Positions 33,401 to 45,672 of a DNA stretch of 64,000 bases are shown here, piece after piece; position 1 is the first letter of the stretch, and every line of letters begins with the position of its first letter. Origin of the DNA: Terebella lapidaria (Eukaryota; Annelida; Polychaeta; Terebellida; Terebellidae); NCBI GenBank assembly GCA_949152475.1, contig OX424560.1:42982719-43046718 (forward strand), read 5' to 3'. The position numbers and the translations under genes were made by a program. Below the pieces are notes generated by a model. It was not told the origin of the DNA. It saw nothing but the letters and a program-made list of their open reading frames with translations, and did no database searches.

Positions 33401-35891
33401 TCAAATCAAGTTCATATTGTAGATATACTCGAGTTCTGTCTTCTGTGACCATGACCTTGACATTTGACCTTGACCTTGAGAAGTATGCCATGAGGTGAAT
33501 ATCAAGGTCAAGTACGAAGGTCAGCGCACTATATCGAGTAGTACATTGTTGGAAAGGTCTTGAGTCCCTGATTCCAGTGATATCTCATTTTTGGCGCTGC
33601 GACATAAACTGACGTCATAATGACGTCATAAACGTCAAAAATCCGAAATTTCAAAGGGCCATAACACCGTCAATAGTGAATGGAATCCTTTGAAATTTGA
33701 TATGCACTTTGACAGCATTGACTTCTACGAATTTAAGTGCAAAGGTCAAAGGTCAAGGTCAAGGTCATCGAAATCCCAGAAAAACACGTTTCCGGTAATA
33801 ACATCTGTTTGAATCATTGTGGGCTCATGAAATTTGAACCATGTCATTCAGAAGAGGTATATCAATCAGACAAATATGTCAAATCCATGATTGACCTCGA
33901 ATTTTGTCTATAATCTGACAAAGCTTAATCAGAATCTTATGAGGATTCTGGATTTTCCAGATATTTTTAATGTTTTCATGGCTCCAATTTTCACAAATTT
34001 ACTGAACATTCAATTCTTAAGCATTTCATACAGTCAGGTGCAGTGTTATTTCTAGTTTATAATGCACTTTTCACATTTGGAATAAATTGAAAACTCGCCG
34101 AGATATCAAAGTAGAAAGAGCAGTGGGGTGAATCTGATTCTCAATCCGTTCACACAACAATAAGCTGCAGAAACGATTACCCCCTGTGGACATGTCCCCT
34201 TCTAAATATACACACTCGGTTGAGCAGTAGTACAGTATATCATATATGTATCCAAGTGCACATCTCAAACAACAAAACAATTCCTTTGTTTTCAGACTCA
34301 GAGGTGTCCAACTGATATAATAAAGCCTAAAACTCATGTCTAAATACAGTCTGGGTCAAGCGACAGGCCACTTTATATCAGAACTATTGGGGATGACGAA
34401 CAGGGTTTTGTGAGCACCGGGTTTGTGAGCATTGTGAGCACTGTTACAGGTTTATAGTACATGTAGTGCATTGCCTAAGGCCCAATAGCTTGTATATATG
34501 CACCGGATATTATTACTTGACGAAATCAAAGATTTTGTCAAGTATGTTGATCGGTTCCGTTTGTTTGTATGTTTGTTTGTTTGTTTGTTTGTTTGTGTGC
34601 CCTCTACAGGCCACAGTTCTCATTGGAAATTCATGAAATTTAGTATAAATTTTCTAGGCTGAAATAGGAAGGTCCCAGACTCTTTGTTAAGCTCAAGGTC
34701 AAATAACAAGGTCAAGGTCACGCAAAACGTCGAAAACACATAAGTGCTCATTATTCCAGTTCTAATCATCGTAGAGACTTCAAATCAAGTTCATATTGTA
34801 GATATACTCGAGTTCTGTCTTCTGTGACCATGACCTTGACATTTGACCTTGACCTTGAGAAGTATGCCATGAGGTGAATATCAAGGTCAAGTACGAAGGT
34901 CAGCGCACTATATCGAGTAGTACATTGTTGGAAAGGTCTTGAGTCCCTGATTCCAGTGATATCTCATTTTTGGCGCTGCGACATAAACTGACGTCATAAT
35001 GACGTCATAAACGTCAAAAATCCGAAATTTCAAAGGGCCATAACACCGTCAATAGTGAATGGAATCCTTTGAAATTTGATATGCACTTTGACAGCATTGA
35101 CTTCTACGAATTTAAGTGCAAAGGTCAAAGGTCAAGGTCAAGGTCATCGAAATCCCAGAAAAACACGTTTCCGGTAATAACATCTGTTTGAATCATTGTG
35201 GGCTCATGAAATTTGAACCATGTCATTCAGAAGAGGTATATCAATCAGACAAATATGTCAAATCCATGATTGACCTCGAATTTTGTCTATAATCTGACAA
35301 AGCTTAATCAGAATCTTATGAGGATTCTGGATTTTCCAGATATTTTTAATGTTTTCATGGCTCCAATTTTCACAAATTTACTGAACATTCAATTCTTAAG
35401 CATTTCATACAGTCAGGTGCAGTGTTATTTCTAGTTTATAATGCACTTTTCACATTTGGAATAAATTGAAAACTCGCCGAGATATCAAAGTAGAAAGAGC
35501 AGTGGGGTGAATCTGATTCTCAATCCGTTCACACAACAATAAGCTGCAGAAACGATTACCCCCTGTGGACATGTCCCCTTCTAAATATACACACTCGGTT
35601 GAGCAGTAGTACAGTATATCATATATGTATCCAAGTGCACATCTCAAACAACAAAACAATTCCTTTGTTTTCAGACTCAGAGGTGTCCAACTGATATAAT
35701 AAAGCCTAAAACTCATGTCTAAATACAGTCTGGGTCAAGCGACAGGCCACTTTATATCAGAACTATTGGGGATGACGAACAGGGTTTTGTGAGCACCGGG
35801 TTTGTGAGCATTGTGAGCACTGTTACAGGTTTATAGTACATGTAGTGCATTGCCTAAGGCCCAATAGCTTGTATATATGCACCGGATATTA
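30427..35891 (+). repeat. Tandem array 3: four units of the 1379-bp type
   Basis: A first unit starts within the TTTG tract and runs to 31754. Three complete units follow (31755, 33134, 34513), ending at the palindrome at 35892, spaced exactly 1379 bp. Sequence is the same as arrays 1 and 2 at all positions I compared. Together the three arrays hold 14 near-identical units with diverged DNA between them. Confidence 0.93.
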
Positions 35892-36052
35892 TTACTTGAC
35901 GAAATCAAAGATTTTGTCAAGTATGTTGATCGGTTCCGTTTGTTACTTGACGAAATCAAAGATTTTGTCAAGTATGTTGATCGGTTCCGTTTGTTTGTAT
36001 GTTTGTTTGTTTGTTTGTTTGTTTGTTTGTTTGTTTGTTTGTTTGTTTGTGT
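35892..36052 (+). repeat. Two palindrome blocks and the longest clean TTTG tract
   Basis: Array-type palindrome blocks begin at 35892 and 35943. A TTTG tract runs from about 35990 to 36052, longer than in any array unit. Outside the homogenised units the tract length varies freely. Confidence 0.9.
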
Positions 36053-36325
36053 GCCCTCTACAGGCCACAGTTCTCATTGGAAATTCATGAAATTTAGTAG
36101 AAAATTTCTAGGCTGAAATAGGAAGGTCCCAGACTCTTTGTTAAGCTCAAGGTCAAATAACAAGGTCAAGGTCACGCAAAACGACGAAAACACATAAGTG
36201 CTCATAACTCCAGTTCTAATCGTCGTAGAGACTTCAAATCAAGTGCATATTGTAGATATACTCGAGTTCTATCTTCCGTGACCTTGACCTTGACCTTTGA
36301 CCTTGACCTTGAGAAGTTCGCCTGA
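36053..36325 (+). mobile_element. Truncated unit A/B body
   Basis: This is the body start CCCTCTACAGGCCACA with the forward AGGTCA cluster and reverse TGACCT cluster. It is cut at 'cgcctgaggtcgaa', the same place as at 29040 and 61618, where a 640-type repeat takes over. Confidence 0.7.
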
Positions 36326-36950
36326 GGTCGAATATTTGACCTTGGAGGTCACCTCCTCCGATTTTCGATCTGATGCTTGGAAACGATGTGGGACCGGTCC
36401 CTCATGGTCAATATCAATTTTTAGCGCGATCGGTCAATTCGTTATGACGTAATTGACGTTTCTATGGCAACGAAATCAGTCCCATTATAAGCGAAATTGC
36501 ATGTTTCAAGCTGTCCATGCTGATAAAAGCGTCAATAATGTGCTTAAAAATCTAATGATAGACTCGTTTATAGTCAAGGATAAGTTCTTGTGTTCCAAAA
36601 AATTTCAAGGTCAAAGGTCGAAAGCCAAGGTCAATATTGACCTGCAAGTGAAAACCATGTAGGTCCCTACATCTCAGGAACTAAGAAAGATAGAAACGCG
36701 GAAGTAAATCCAAAGTATTGCACTCACTTAGTCTATCAACTTTTGTATTTACACCTAAGGCGTATGGCCGATAGCCTTTGCAAGCGCCTGAGGTCGAAGT
36801 TGACCCAAAAAATGACCTTGACCTTGACCTTTCGCGAAAATATCGAGTAGTAACTCGTTTGAAAGGTCTTCGGGAGTAGTTTCGATATATGTTCTTATTT
36901 TTGGAATCTGACGTCATATGACGTCATAATGACGTGAAACGTGATTTTAT
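36326..36950 (+). repeat. 640-type repeat, one copy
   Basis: It runs from TTTGACCTTGGAGGTCACC (palindrome GGAGGTCACCTCC) through 'caagcgcctgaggtcg' and TGACCT runs to the TGACGTCATAATGACG pair near 36913. It is close to the first copy at 29041, with the same internal order. The 69-codon plus-strand frame at 36453-36662 shows no domain and is not kept in the other copies. Confidence 0.72.
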
Positions 36951-37420
36951 CATACTTCACTTGATTGTTTACATGAGATGCATAAACCATTCATGATTAT
37001 TGTTGATCCGGTGCTCTGGGAAGTATTGGGGATACCTACTGAAGCTATTTGACAAATATCAGTTCAATAATTGCAGTGGTAATGGCCTAATTTACCTTTT
37101 TATGACGGAAAATTGGGGAAAATTTCATTTGTTTGTCTTTTCATACTCATAGCGTCCACATTTGTTGCTTGATTCTTTTCAAATTTGATGTAGATATTCT
37201 GTAGGATAATGGCTCTTGACAGAATGGTTTTGAGAAAAATAGCTCTATTGATGACGTCACAAAAGATCCGAATCCTATCAGTCTTTGGGTCTTTCAAATA
37301 CATTCTATGTATCAATGGTTCCAATTTTCAAAAATTTACTGAACTTTCAATTACGAAGCTTTTCATGCAGTCAGTGGCAGTGTTAATTCTACTTTATGGT
37401 CCACTTTTCACATTTGGGAT
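36951..37420 (+). other. Diverged linker with a body-like start
   Basis: About 170 bp have no recognisable module. A body start without head or palindrome follows ('ttgtcttttcatactcatagcgtccacatttg', about 37129-37160). After that comes sequence resembling the AT-rich 3' part of the 1379-bp unit. No gene is seen. Confidence 0.5.
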
Positions 37421-37735
37421 AAATTGAAAACTCGCCGAGATATCAAAGTAGAACGAGCAGTGGGGTGAATCTGATTCTCAATCCGTTCACACGCCAATAA
37501 GCTGCAGAAACGATTACCCCCTGTGGACATGTCCCCTTCTAAATATACACACTCGGTTGCATAGTAGTACAGTATATCATATATGTATCCAAGTGCACAT
37601 CTCAAACAACAAAACAATTCTTTTGTTTTCAGACTCAGAGGTGTCCAACTGATATAATAAAGCCTAAAACTCTAGTCGAAATACAGTCTGGGTCAAGCGA
37701 CAGGCCATTTTATATCAGAACTATTGGGGATGACA
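37421..37735 (+). mobile_element. 3' part of a unit A element
   Basis: This matches the last third of the 1379-bp unit ('aactcgccgagatatcaaagtag' onward), ending at 'ttggggatgac'. The antisense frame is shortened to 69 codons (37408-37617). The palindrome expected downstream is missing; a short linker follows instead. Confidence 0.7.
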
Positions 37736-38025
37736 AACCGGCGGAGGGATCAGCCCCATTCCCGGTTTTTAGCAGTAATTTGTCTCAAGACCAAAGGTCC
37801 TGTGCATGCACCAGATATGCGTGGCAAAAAATCGCTCCATCATAAGCAAAATTGCATGCTTCACTCTTTTGTCTTTTCGAACTCTAGCGTCCACAATTTT
37901 TGCGCTAGCATCCCCAAACTTTTTTGATGTACAGCTATCTGCACTGTTACGGCACTGCACGTTTTTGAAGAAAGTTAGTTCATTGATAACGTCACTAAAA
38001 ATTCTTGAAAACTCGTAAAATCCCT
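37736..38025 (+). repeat. Linker with CTAGCGTCCACA body, no TTTG
   Basis: 'cccattcccggtttttagca' and 'atgcaccagatatgcgtggca' lead to TTTTGTCTTTTCGAACTCTAGC and about 160 bp to the satellite. Close relatives lie at 43944-44235 and 52831-53134, each also in front of a satellite array. So this is a fixed satellite-leading linker. Confidence 0.65.
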
Positions 38026-38575
38026 ATCTTTAACAAGGGGCAAATTTTCAAAAATTCACATATCAGTCAATTTTATAGCAGTACCTCTGAAATTCAGTTC
38101 ATTAATATATGTTGATATTGTCCATGAAATTGCAAAATTTTACTTGGATCGGTTGAACGTCAATGACGTCACGACGTAAAACGTCAATTTTTGAAATAGG
38201 GCTATAAATCGGAAAGTATTTGTCGTACAGAGAAGCGGATTGCACCTTTGGAAAGCTCGTTGAATTCTGGTTTAGGAGGGTGCTGTCTGATACTTTTCCA
38301 CCATGATAGATTTTTCGCTATGACGTCATAAACGTAAGGCCTGTCATATCAATTTTTCGACATTTCAGCAAACATTCAAACCTACACCGTGCACTCAAAT
38401 TTGAAGGTATTGGACTGTGATTATGAGAACATATGTGGCATATTAATACCCAGCCATATGCCGAGTTTCAACATGCTACGTGCAACGTCAATGACGTCAT
38501 GACGTAAAACGTCCATTTTTAAAATGGAACTATATATTGGGAAGTATTCGTCATACAGAGAAGCGGATTGTGTGA
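38026..38575 (+). repeat. 328-bp satellite array S3, two monomers
   Basis: A leader monomer (TTTAACAAGGGGCAAATT variant) with TGACGTCACGACG near 38163 is followed by a standard monomer with TGACGTCATGACG near 38488. It is the shortest array with its leader. It breaks off at 'gagaagcggattg'. Confidence 0.85.
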
Positions 38576-38667
38576 GAAGATTCATGGCTGGCAGAGGAGG
38601 ATCCCATACTCTTTATTGAGCTGAAGGTCACATCTCAAAGGTCAAGGTCAGGATCGGTTCAGTAAAC
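38576..38667 (+). other. Junction with AGGTCA half-sites
   Basis: A 90-bp junction ending in an AGGTCA run ('aaaggtcaaggtcaggatc') and 'cagtaaaca'. The same text precedes the head at 54273. It therefore travels with this head type. Confidence 0.55.
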
Positions 38668-38702
38668 ATTTCGTCAAGCTTACGACCTATGGTCGCTGGT
38701 TT
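38668..38702 (+). repeat. Head hairpin, CGACC stem (copy 1)
   Basis: ATTTCGTCAAGC is followed by CGACC (38683-38687), loop TAT and GGTCG (38691-38695), then CTGG and TTTG. The base after CAAG is C rather than T, and the stem is 5 bp. Confidence 0.78.
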
Positions 38703-40026
38703 GTTTGTTTGTTTGTTTGTTTGTTTGTTTGTGTGCGCTCTACAGGCCGCAGTTCTCATTGGAAATTCATGAAATTTAGTAGAAAATTTCTAGGCTGAAA
38801 TAGGAAGGTCCCAGACTCTTCGTTAAGCTCAAGGTCAAATAACAAGGTTAAGGTCACGCAAAACGCCGAAAACACATAAAGGCTCATTATTCCAGTTCTA
38901 ATCATCGTAGAGACTTCAAATCAAGTTCATATTGTAGATATACTCGAGTTCTATCTTCTGTGACCATGACCTTGACATTTGACCTTGACCTTGAGAAGTT
39001 CGCCTGAGGTCGAAGTCAAGGTTAAGTACGAAGGTCGGCGCAGCATATCGAGTAGTACATTGTTGGAAAGGTCTTGAGTCCCTGATTCCAGTGGTATCTC
39101 ATTTTTGGCGCTGCGACGTAAACTGACGTCATAATGACGTCATAAACGTCAAAAATCCGAAATTTCAAAGGGCCATAACACCGTCAATAGTGAATGGAAT
39201 CCTTTGAAATTTGATATGCACTTTGACAGCATTGACTTCTACGAATTTAAGTGCAAAGGTCAAAGGTCAAGGTCAAGGTCATCGAAATCCCAGAAAAACA
39301 CGTTTCCGGTAATAACATCTGTTTGAATCATTGTGGGCTCATGAAATTTGAACCATGTCATTCAGAAGAGGTATATCAATCAGACAAATATGTCAAATCC
39401 ATGATTGACCTCGAATTTTGTCTATAATCTGACAAAGCTTAATCAGAATCTTATGAGGATTCTGGATTTTACAGATATTTTTAATGTTAACATGGCTCCA
39501 ATTTTCACAAATTTACTGAACATTCAATTCTGAAGCATTTCATACAGTCAGGTGCAGTGTTATTTCTAGTTTATAATGCACTTTTCACATTTGGAATAAA
39601 TTGAAAACTCGCCGAGATATCAAAGTAGAAAGAGCAGTGGGGTGAATCTGATTCTCAATCCGTTCACACAACAATAAGCTGCAGAAACGATTACCCCCTG
39701 TGGACATGTCCCCTTCTAAATATACACACTCGGTTGAGCAGTAGTACAGTATATCATATATGTATCCAAGTGCACATCTCATACAACAAAACAATTCTTT
39801 TGTTTTCAGACTCAGAGGTGTCCAACTGATATAATAAAGCCTAAAACTCATGTCTAAATACAGTCTGAGTCAAGCCACAGGCCACTTTATATCAGAACTA
39901 TTGGGGATGACAAACAGGGGTTTGTGAGCACCGGGTTTGTGAGCATTGTGAGCACTGTTACAGGTTTATAGTACATGTAGTGCATTGCCTAAGGCCCAAT
40001 AGCTTGTATATATGCACCAGATATTA
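38703..40026 (+). mobile_element. AGGTCA element, unit A type
   Basis: A TTTG tract, body start GCGCTCTACAGGCCGCA and the whole unit A order up to the palindrome at 40027. Same subfamily as the A units of the higher-order repeat (45673-46988, 48611-49953). It keeps the 88-codon antisense frame at 39585-39851. Confidence 0.75.
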
Positions 40027-40225
40027 TTACTTGACGAAATCAAAGATTTTGTCAAGTATGTTGATCGGTTCCGTTTGTTACTTGACGAAATCAAAGATTT
40101 TGTCAAGTATGTTGATCGGTTCCGTTTGTTTGTTACTTGCCGGAATCTTCGATTTCGGCAAGTATGTTGGTCAGTTCGTTTGTTTGTGTGTCAGTTTGTT
40201 TGTTTGTTTGTTTGGTTGTGCGCCC
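40027..40225 (+). repeat. Three palindrome blocks and TTTG tract
   Basis: Blocks at 40027 and 40078 are ACTTGACGAAATC type. The block at 40133 has left arm ACTTGCCGGAATC, spacer TTC and right arm GATTTCGGCAAGT. The TTTG tract runs to about 40217. Confidence 0.9.
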
Positions 40226-40365
40226 TCTAGCGTCCACAGTTTTTGAGCTAGCATCATGAAATTTTTTTTATAGATAGGTATTCGCCCGAGGACGAGACCG
40301 CACGTTTTTGGAAAAAATCGGTCCATTGATGACGTCACCAAAATTTTTTAAAAACTCGAAAAATC
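40226..40365 (+). repeat. Short body before satellite S4
   Basis: CCCTCTAGCGTCCACAG, then 'gagctagcatcatgaaat' with a run of eight T, then TGACGTCACC. It is a satellite-leading linker related to 44085-44235. Confidence 0.6.
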
Positions 40366-42558
40366 CCTATCTCTCATCATTAGCGAATTTTTAAAAATTC
40401 ACACAGGAGTCATATTTAGTCCGATACCTCTGAAATGTAACACATCGATATATGATGACATCGTCCATCAAACTGCGAAGTTTTGTTTGGATCCAACGAA
40501 CGTCAATGACGTCATGACGTAAAACGTCAATTTTTGAAATGGGACTATATCTCAGAAAGTATTCGTCGTACAGAGAAGCGGATTGCACCACTGGAAAGCT
40601 CGTTGAATTCTGGTTTAGGAGGATGCTGTCCGATACTTTTCCGCCATGATAGATTTTCCGCTATGACGTCATAAACGTAAGGCCTGTCATACCAATTATT
40701 CGACTTTTCAGCAAACTTTCAAACATCCACAGTGCACTCAAATTTGAAGATATTGGACTGTAATTATCAGAACCTGTGTAAAATAATATTACCCAGCCAC
40801 GTAAAAAGTTTCAATACGCTACGTGCAACGTTGATGACGTCATGACGTAAAACGTCAATTTTCAAAATGGGGCTATATATCAAAAGGTATTCGTCGTATA
40901 GAGAAGCGGATTGCACCACTGGAAAGCTCGTTGAATTCTGGTTTAGAAGGGTGCTGTCCGATACCTTTCCGCCATGATAGATTTTCCGCTATGACGTCAT
41001 AAACGTAAGGCCTGTCATAACAATTTTTCGACTTTTCAGCAAACATCCAAACATCCACAGTGCACTCAAATTTGAAGATATTGGACTGTAATTATCAAAA
41101 CATGTGTGAAATAATATTACCCAGCCACCTAAAAAGTTTCAACACGCTACGTGCAACGTTGATGACGTCATGACGTAAAACGTCAATTTTTAAAATGGGG
41201 CTATATATCAAAAAGTATTCGTCGTACAGAGAAGCGGATTGCACCACTGGGAAGCTCGTTGAATTCTGGATTAGAAGGGTGCTGTCCGATACTTTTCCGC
41301 CATGATAGATTTTCCGCTATGACGTCATAAACGTAAGGCCTGTCATAACAATTTTTCGACTTTTCAGCAAACATTCAAACATCCACAGTGCACTCAAATT
41401 TGAAGATATTGAACTGTAATTATCAGAAAGTATGTGAAATAATAATACCCAGTCACATACCAAGTTTCAACACGCTACGTGCAACGTCAATGACGTCATG
41501 ACGTAAAACGTCACTTTTGAAAATGGGGCTATATATCAAAAAGTTTTTGTCGTACAGAGAAGCGAATTGCACCATTGGAAAGCTCGTTGAATTCTGGTTT
41601 TGAAGGGTGCTGTCCGATACTTTTCCGCCATGATAGATTTTCCGCTATGACGTCATAAACGTAAGGCCTGTCATAACAATTTTTCGACTTTTCAGCAAAC
41701 ATCCAAACATCCACAGTGCACTCAAATTTGAAGATATTGAACTGTAATTATCAGAAAGTATGTGAAATAATAATACCCCGTCACATACCAAGTTTCAACA
41801 CGCTACGTGCAACGTCAATGACGTCATGACGTAAAACGTCACTTTTGAAAATGGGGCTATATATCAAAAAGTATTTGTCGTACAGAAAAGCGAAGTGCAC
41901 CATTGGAAAGCTCGTTGAATTCTGGTTTAGGAGAGTACTGTCCGATACTTTTCCGCCATGATAGATTTTCCGCTATGACGTCATAAACGTAAAGCCTGTC
42001 ATACCAAATTTTCGACTTTTCAGGAAACTTTCAAACATCCACAGTGTTCTCAAATTTGAAGTAATTTGACCGTAATCATGAGGACATACGTGGAATATTA
42101 TTACCCAGCAATATATTGAGTTTCAAGACGTTACGCACAACGACAATGACGTCATGACGTCAAACGTCAATTTCGCAAATGGGGCTATATATCGTAAAGT
42201 ATTTGTCGTTAAGAAAAGCGGATTGCACCATTGGAAAGCTCGTTGAATTCTGGTTTAGGAGAGTACTGTCCGATACTTTTCCGCCATGATAGATTTTCCG
42301 CTATGACGTCATAAACGTAACGCCTGTCATACCAAATTTTCGACTTTTTAACAAACTTTCAAACAGCTACAGTGCACTCAAATTTGAAGATATTGGACTG
42401 TATTTGTGAACACGTATGCGGAATATTAATACCCAGCCATATACCGAGTTTCGACACGCTACATGCAACACAAATGACGTCATGACGTAAAACGTCAATT
42501 TTCAAAATGGGGCTATATATATCGGAAAGTATTAGTCGTACAGAAGTATCATGAGTAT
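40366..42558 (+). repeat. 328-bp satellite array S4, about seven monomers
   Basis: The GGCCTGTCAT-type landmark lies at 40681, 41009, 41337, 41665, 41993 and 42321, exactly 328 bp apart five times. The TGACGTCATGACG core appears seven times. The first monomer is the leader type (CTCTCATCATTAGCGA). Adjacent internal monomers are more alike than distant ones. The end (42323-42558) is the partner of window positions 1-236. Confidence 0.92.
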
Positions 42559-42560
42559 GC

Positions 42561-42592
42561 ATTCCGGCAAGTGGGTGCCCTAGGGGCTCTCG
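42561..42592 (+). repeat. Head hairpin, GCCC stem (copy 3)
   Basis: ATTCCGGCAAGTG is followed by GCCC (42577-42580), loop TAG and GGGC (42584-42587). Its upstream flank is the same as at 237, but the DNA after the TTTG tract is different: a palindrome and 1163-type unit instead of unit B. Confidence 0.78.
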
Positions 42593-43776
42593 TTTGTATG
42601 TATGTTTGTTTGTTACTTGCCAGAATCTTCGATTTTGGCAAGTATGTTGGTCGGTTCGTTTGTTTATGTGTTTGTTTGTTTGTTTGTTTGTTTGTCTGTT
42701 TGGTTGTTCGCCCTCTAGGGTCCACATTTCTCACTCGATTTCTTCCTAACTTCGTGTGCATATTCTGTAGGATAATGGCTCGCGACCGCACACTTTTGGT
42801 GATTCTAGGTCAAAGGTCAAGGTCAAGGTCATGCAAAACGTTGAAAACACATAAGTGGTCATAACTTCGGTTCTAATGATCCTAGAGACTTTAAATCAAG
42901 TTCATATTGTAGATAAACTCGAGTTCTATCTTCTGTGACCTTGATCTCGACATTTGACCTTGACCTTGAGAAGTTCGCCTGAGGTCGAAATCAAGGTCAA
43001 GTACGAAGGTCGGCGCAGCATATTGAGTAGTATATCGTTAGAAAGGTCTTGAGCCCCTGATTCCAGTGATATCTTATTTTTTGCGCTGCGACGTAAACTG
43101 ACGTCACAATGACGTCATAAACGTCGAAAATCCGAAATTTCAAAAGGTCATAACATCGTCAATAGTGTATGGAATCCCTTGAAATTTGATATGCATTTTG
43201 ACAGCATTGACCTCTACGAACTCAAGTACAAAGGTCAAAGGTCAAGGTCAAGGTCATCGAAATCCCAGAAAAACACGTTTTTTGTAATAACATCCGTTTG
43301 AATCATCGTGGGCTCATGAAATTTGAACCATATCATTCAGAAGAGGTATATCAATCAGACAAATATGTCAATTCCATGATTGACCTCGAACTTTGTCTAT
43401 AATCTGACAAAACCAAATCAGGACTCTATGAGGATTTTGGATTTTACAGATATTTTTTATGTTTTCATTGCTCCAATTTTTAAAAATTTACTGAACATTC
43501 AATTCTAAATCTTTTCATGCGGTCAGTTGCAGTGTTATTTCTAGTTTATGGTCCACTTTTCACATTTGGAATAAATTGAAAACTCGCCGAGATATCAAAG
43601 TAGAAATAGCAGTGGGGTGAATCTGATTCTCAATTCATTCACACAACAATAAGCTGTAGAAATGATAACGAGTACAGTATATCATATATATATCCGAAAC
43701 TGGTATAATAAAGTCTAAAACTCATGTCTAAATACAGTCTGGGTCAAGCGACAGGCCACTTTATATCAGAACTTTA
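42593..43776 (+). mobile_element. 1163-type unit with palindrome at its start
   Basis: A short TTTG/TATG tract, then a palindrome block of the ACTTGCCAGAATC type at 42613, a TTTG tract, body start CCCTCTAGGGTCCACA and the 1163-type module order. The next palindrome is at 43777, a spacing of 1164 bp. The 3' part has lost the segment that contains most of the antisense frame. Confidence 0.85.
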
Positions 43777-43943
43777 TTACTTGCCAGAATCTTCGATTTT
43801 GGCAAGTATGTTGGTCGGTTCGTTTGTTTATGTGTTTGTTTGTTTGTTTGTTTGTTTGTCTGTTTGGTTGTTCGCCCTCTAGGGTCCACATTTCTCACTC
43901 GATTTCTTCCTAACTTCGTGTGCATATTCTGTAGGATAACGGG
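43777..43943 (+). mobile_element. Start of a second 1163-type unit, truncated
   Basis: Palindrome block, TTTG tract and the first 70 bp or so of body repeat the text at 42613 onward. The copy stops at 'tctgtaggataa', where a satellite-leading linker begins. Confidence 0.85.
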
Positions 43944-44235
43944 GGTGACGAACCGGCATAGCAACCGGCCCCATTCCCGGTTTTTAGCATTAATTTGTCT
44001 CAGGACCAAAGATCCTGCGCATGCACCAGATATGCGTGGCAACAAATCGCTCCCATCATAAGCAAAATTGCATGATTCACTCTTTCGTCTTTTCGCACTC
44101 TAGCGTCCACAATTTTTGAGCTAGCATCCCCAAACTTTTTTGATGTATAGCTATCCGGCCTGTTACGGCACTGCACGTTTTTGAAGAAAGTCAGTTAATT
44201 GAAAACGTCACTAAAAATTCTTGAAAAATCGTAAA
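43944..44235 (+). repeat. Satellite-leading linker
   Basis: 'ggtgacgaaccggcatagc', 'cccattcccggtttttagca', then CACTCTAGCGTCCACAA and about 130 bp to the leader monomer. It closely matches 52831-53134 and 37736-38025. Confidence 0.65.
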
Positions 44236-45310
44236 ATCCCTATCTTTAACAAGGGGCAAATTTTTAAAAATTCACAGAGCAGTCAATTTTATAGCAGTAC
44301 CTCTGAAATTCAATTCCTTAATATTTGTTGATATTGTCCATCAAATTGCGAAATTTTGCTTGGATCGGCTGAACGTCAATGACGTCACGACGTAAAACGT
44401 CAATTTTCGAAATAGGGCTATATATCGGAAAGTATTTGTCGTACAGAGAAGCGGATTGCACCTTTGGAAAGCTCGTTGAATTCTCATTTAGGGGGTTACT
44501 CTCCGATAGTTTTTCGCCATGATAGATTTTCCACTATGACGTCACAAACGTGTGGCCTATCATACCAATTTTTCGACTTTTCAGGGAACTTTCAAACATC
44601 TACATCGCACTCACATTTGAAGGTATTGGACTGTAATTGTGAGAACATATGTGGAATATCAATTCGCAGCTATATTCCGAGTTTCAACACGCTACATGCA
44701 ACATATATGACGTCATGACGTAAAACGTCAATTTTCAAAATGGGCTATATATCGGAGAGTATTTGTTGCACAGAGAAGCGGCTCGCACCGTTGGAAAGCT
44801 CGTTGTATTCTGGTTTAGAAGAGCACTGCCCAATACCTTTCCGCCATGACAGATTTCCCGATATGACGTCATAAACGTAATGTTATATCAATTTTTCGAC
44901 TTTTCAGCAAACTTTCAAACATCCACAGTGCACACAAATTTGAAGCTTTTGGACTGTAATCATAAGGACATATGTGGAATATTAGTATCAAGCCATCTAC
45001 TGAGTTTCAAGACGTTACGTGCAACGACAATGACGTCATGACGTCAAACGTCAACTTTCGAAATAAGGTTGTATCTCGGTAAGTATTCATCCTAGAGTGG
45101 AACAAATTACACCGTCGGAAAGTTCGTTCAATTCTGCTTAAAGTAGCCCACGTGTGGTTCTTTGCCCCATCATAATTTTTTTCGATATGATGTCATAAAC
45201 GTATGGCCAGTCATACTTTTTAGCAAACTTTCAAGCATCCACATTGCACTCAAATTTGAAGCTATTCGACTGTAATTCTGACAACACATGTAGAATATTA
45301 ATACTCTGCA
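44236..45310 (+). repeat. 328-bp satellite array S5, three monomers plus part
   Basis: Leader monomer with TGACGTCACGACG near 44377, then cores near 44708 and 45029. A fourth monomer is cut near 45310, where AGGTCA body DNA starts. The monomers are more diverged than in S4. Confidence 0.83.
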
Positions 45311-45640
45311 ATTTCCATTGTGGACAATAAACTCGAGTTCTATTGTCTGTGACCTCGACCTTGACATTTGACCTTGACCTTGAGAGTTTGACAAGAGGTC
45401 AATGTCAAGGTCAGGTACGAAGTTCAGTGCACTATATCAAGTAGTATATCGTTAGGAAGTTCTTGGTCTCCTGAGTCCAGTGATGTCTTATTTTTGGCGC
45501 TTTGACGTTCAATGAGGTAATAATGACATTATGAGTAGTTTGTGAAGTAAAATGAAGTAACATGAAGTAAAGTAAGTAAGTAAATGTAGTCAATTTGTTC
45601 GATTCCATGTGTCATGTCATTGGCATAGGACATATATTTT
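45311..45640 (+). repeat. AGGTCA fragment and AAGT tract
   Basis: A reverse TGACCT cluster (about 45350-45390), a TTTGGCGC site, then the GTGAAGTAAA/AAGT tract (45543-45590) and the flank of the next head. It matches 30175-30394. Confidence 0.65.
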
Positions 45641-45672
45641 GGTTCTGGCAAGTGTGTGCCCTATGGGCTCTC
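45641..45672 (+). repeat. Head hairpin, GCCC stem with TAT loop (copy 2)
   Basis: TTCTGGCAAGTG is followed by GCCC (45658-45661), loop TAT and GGGC (45665-45668). Same head and flank as at 30395, but the body downstream is the GCGCTCTACAGGCCGCA variant rather than the array unit. Confidence 0.78.
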
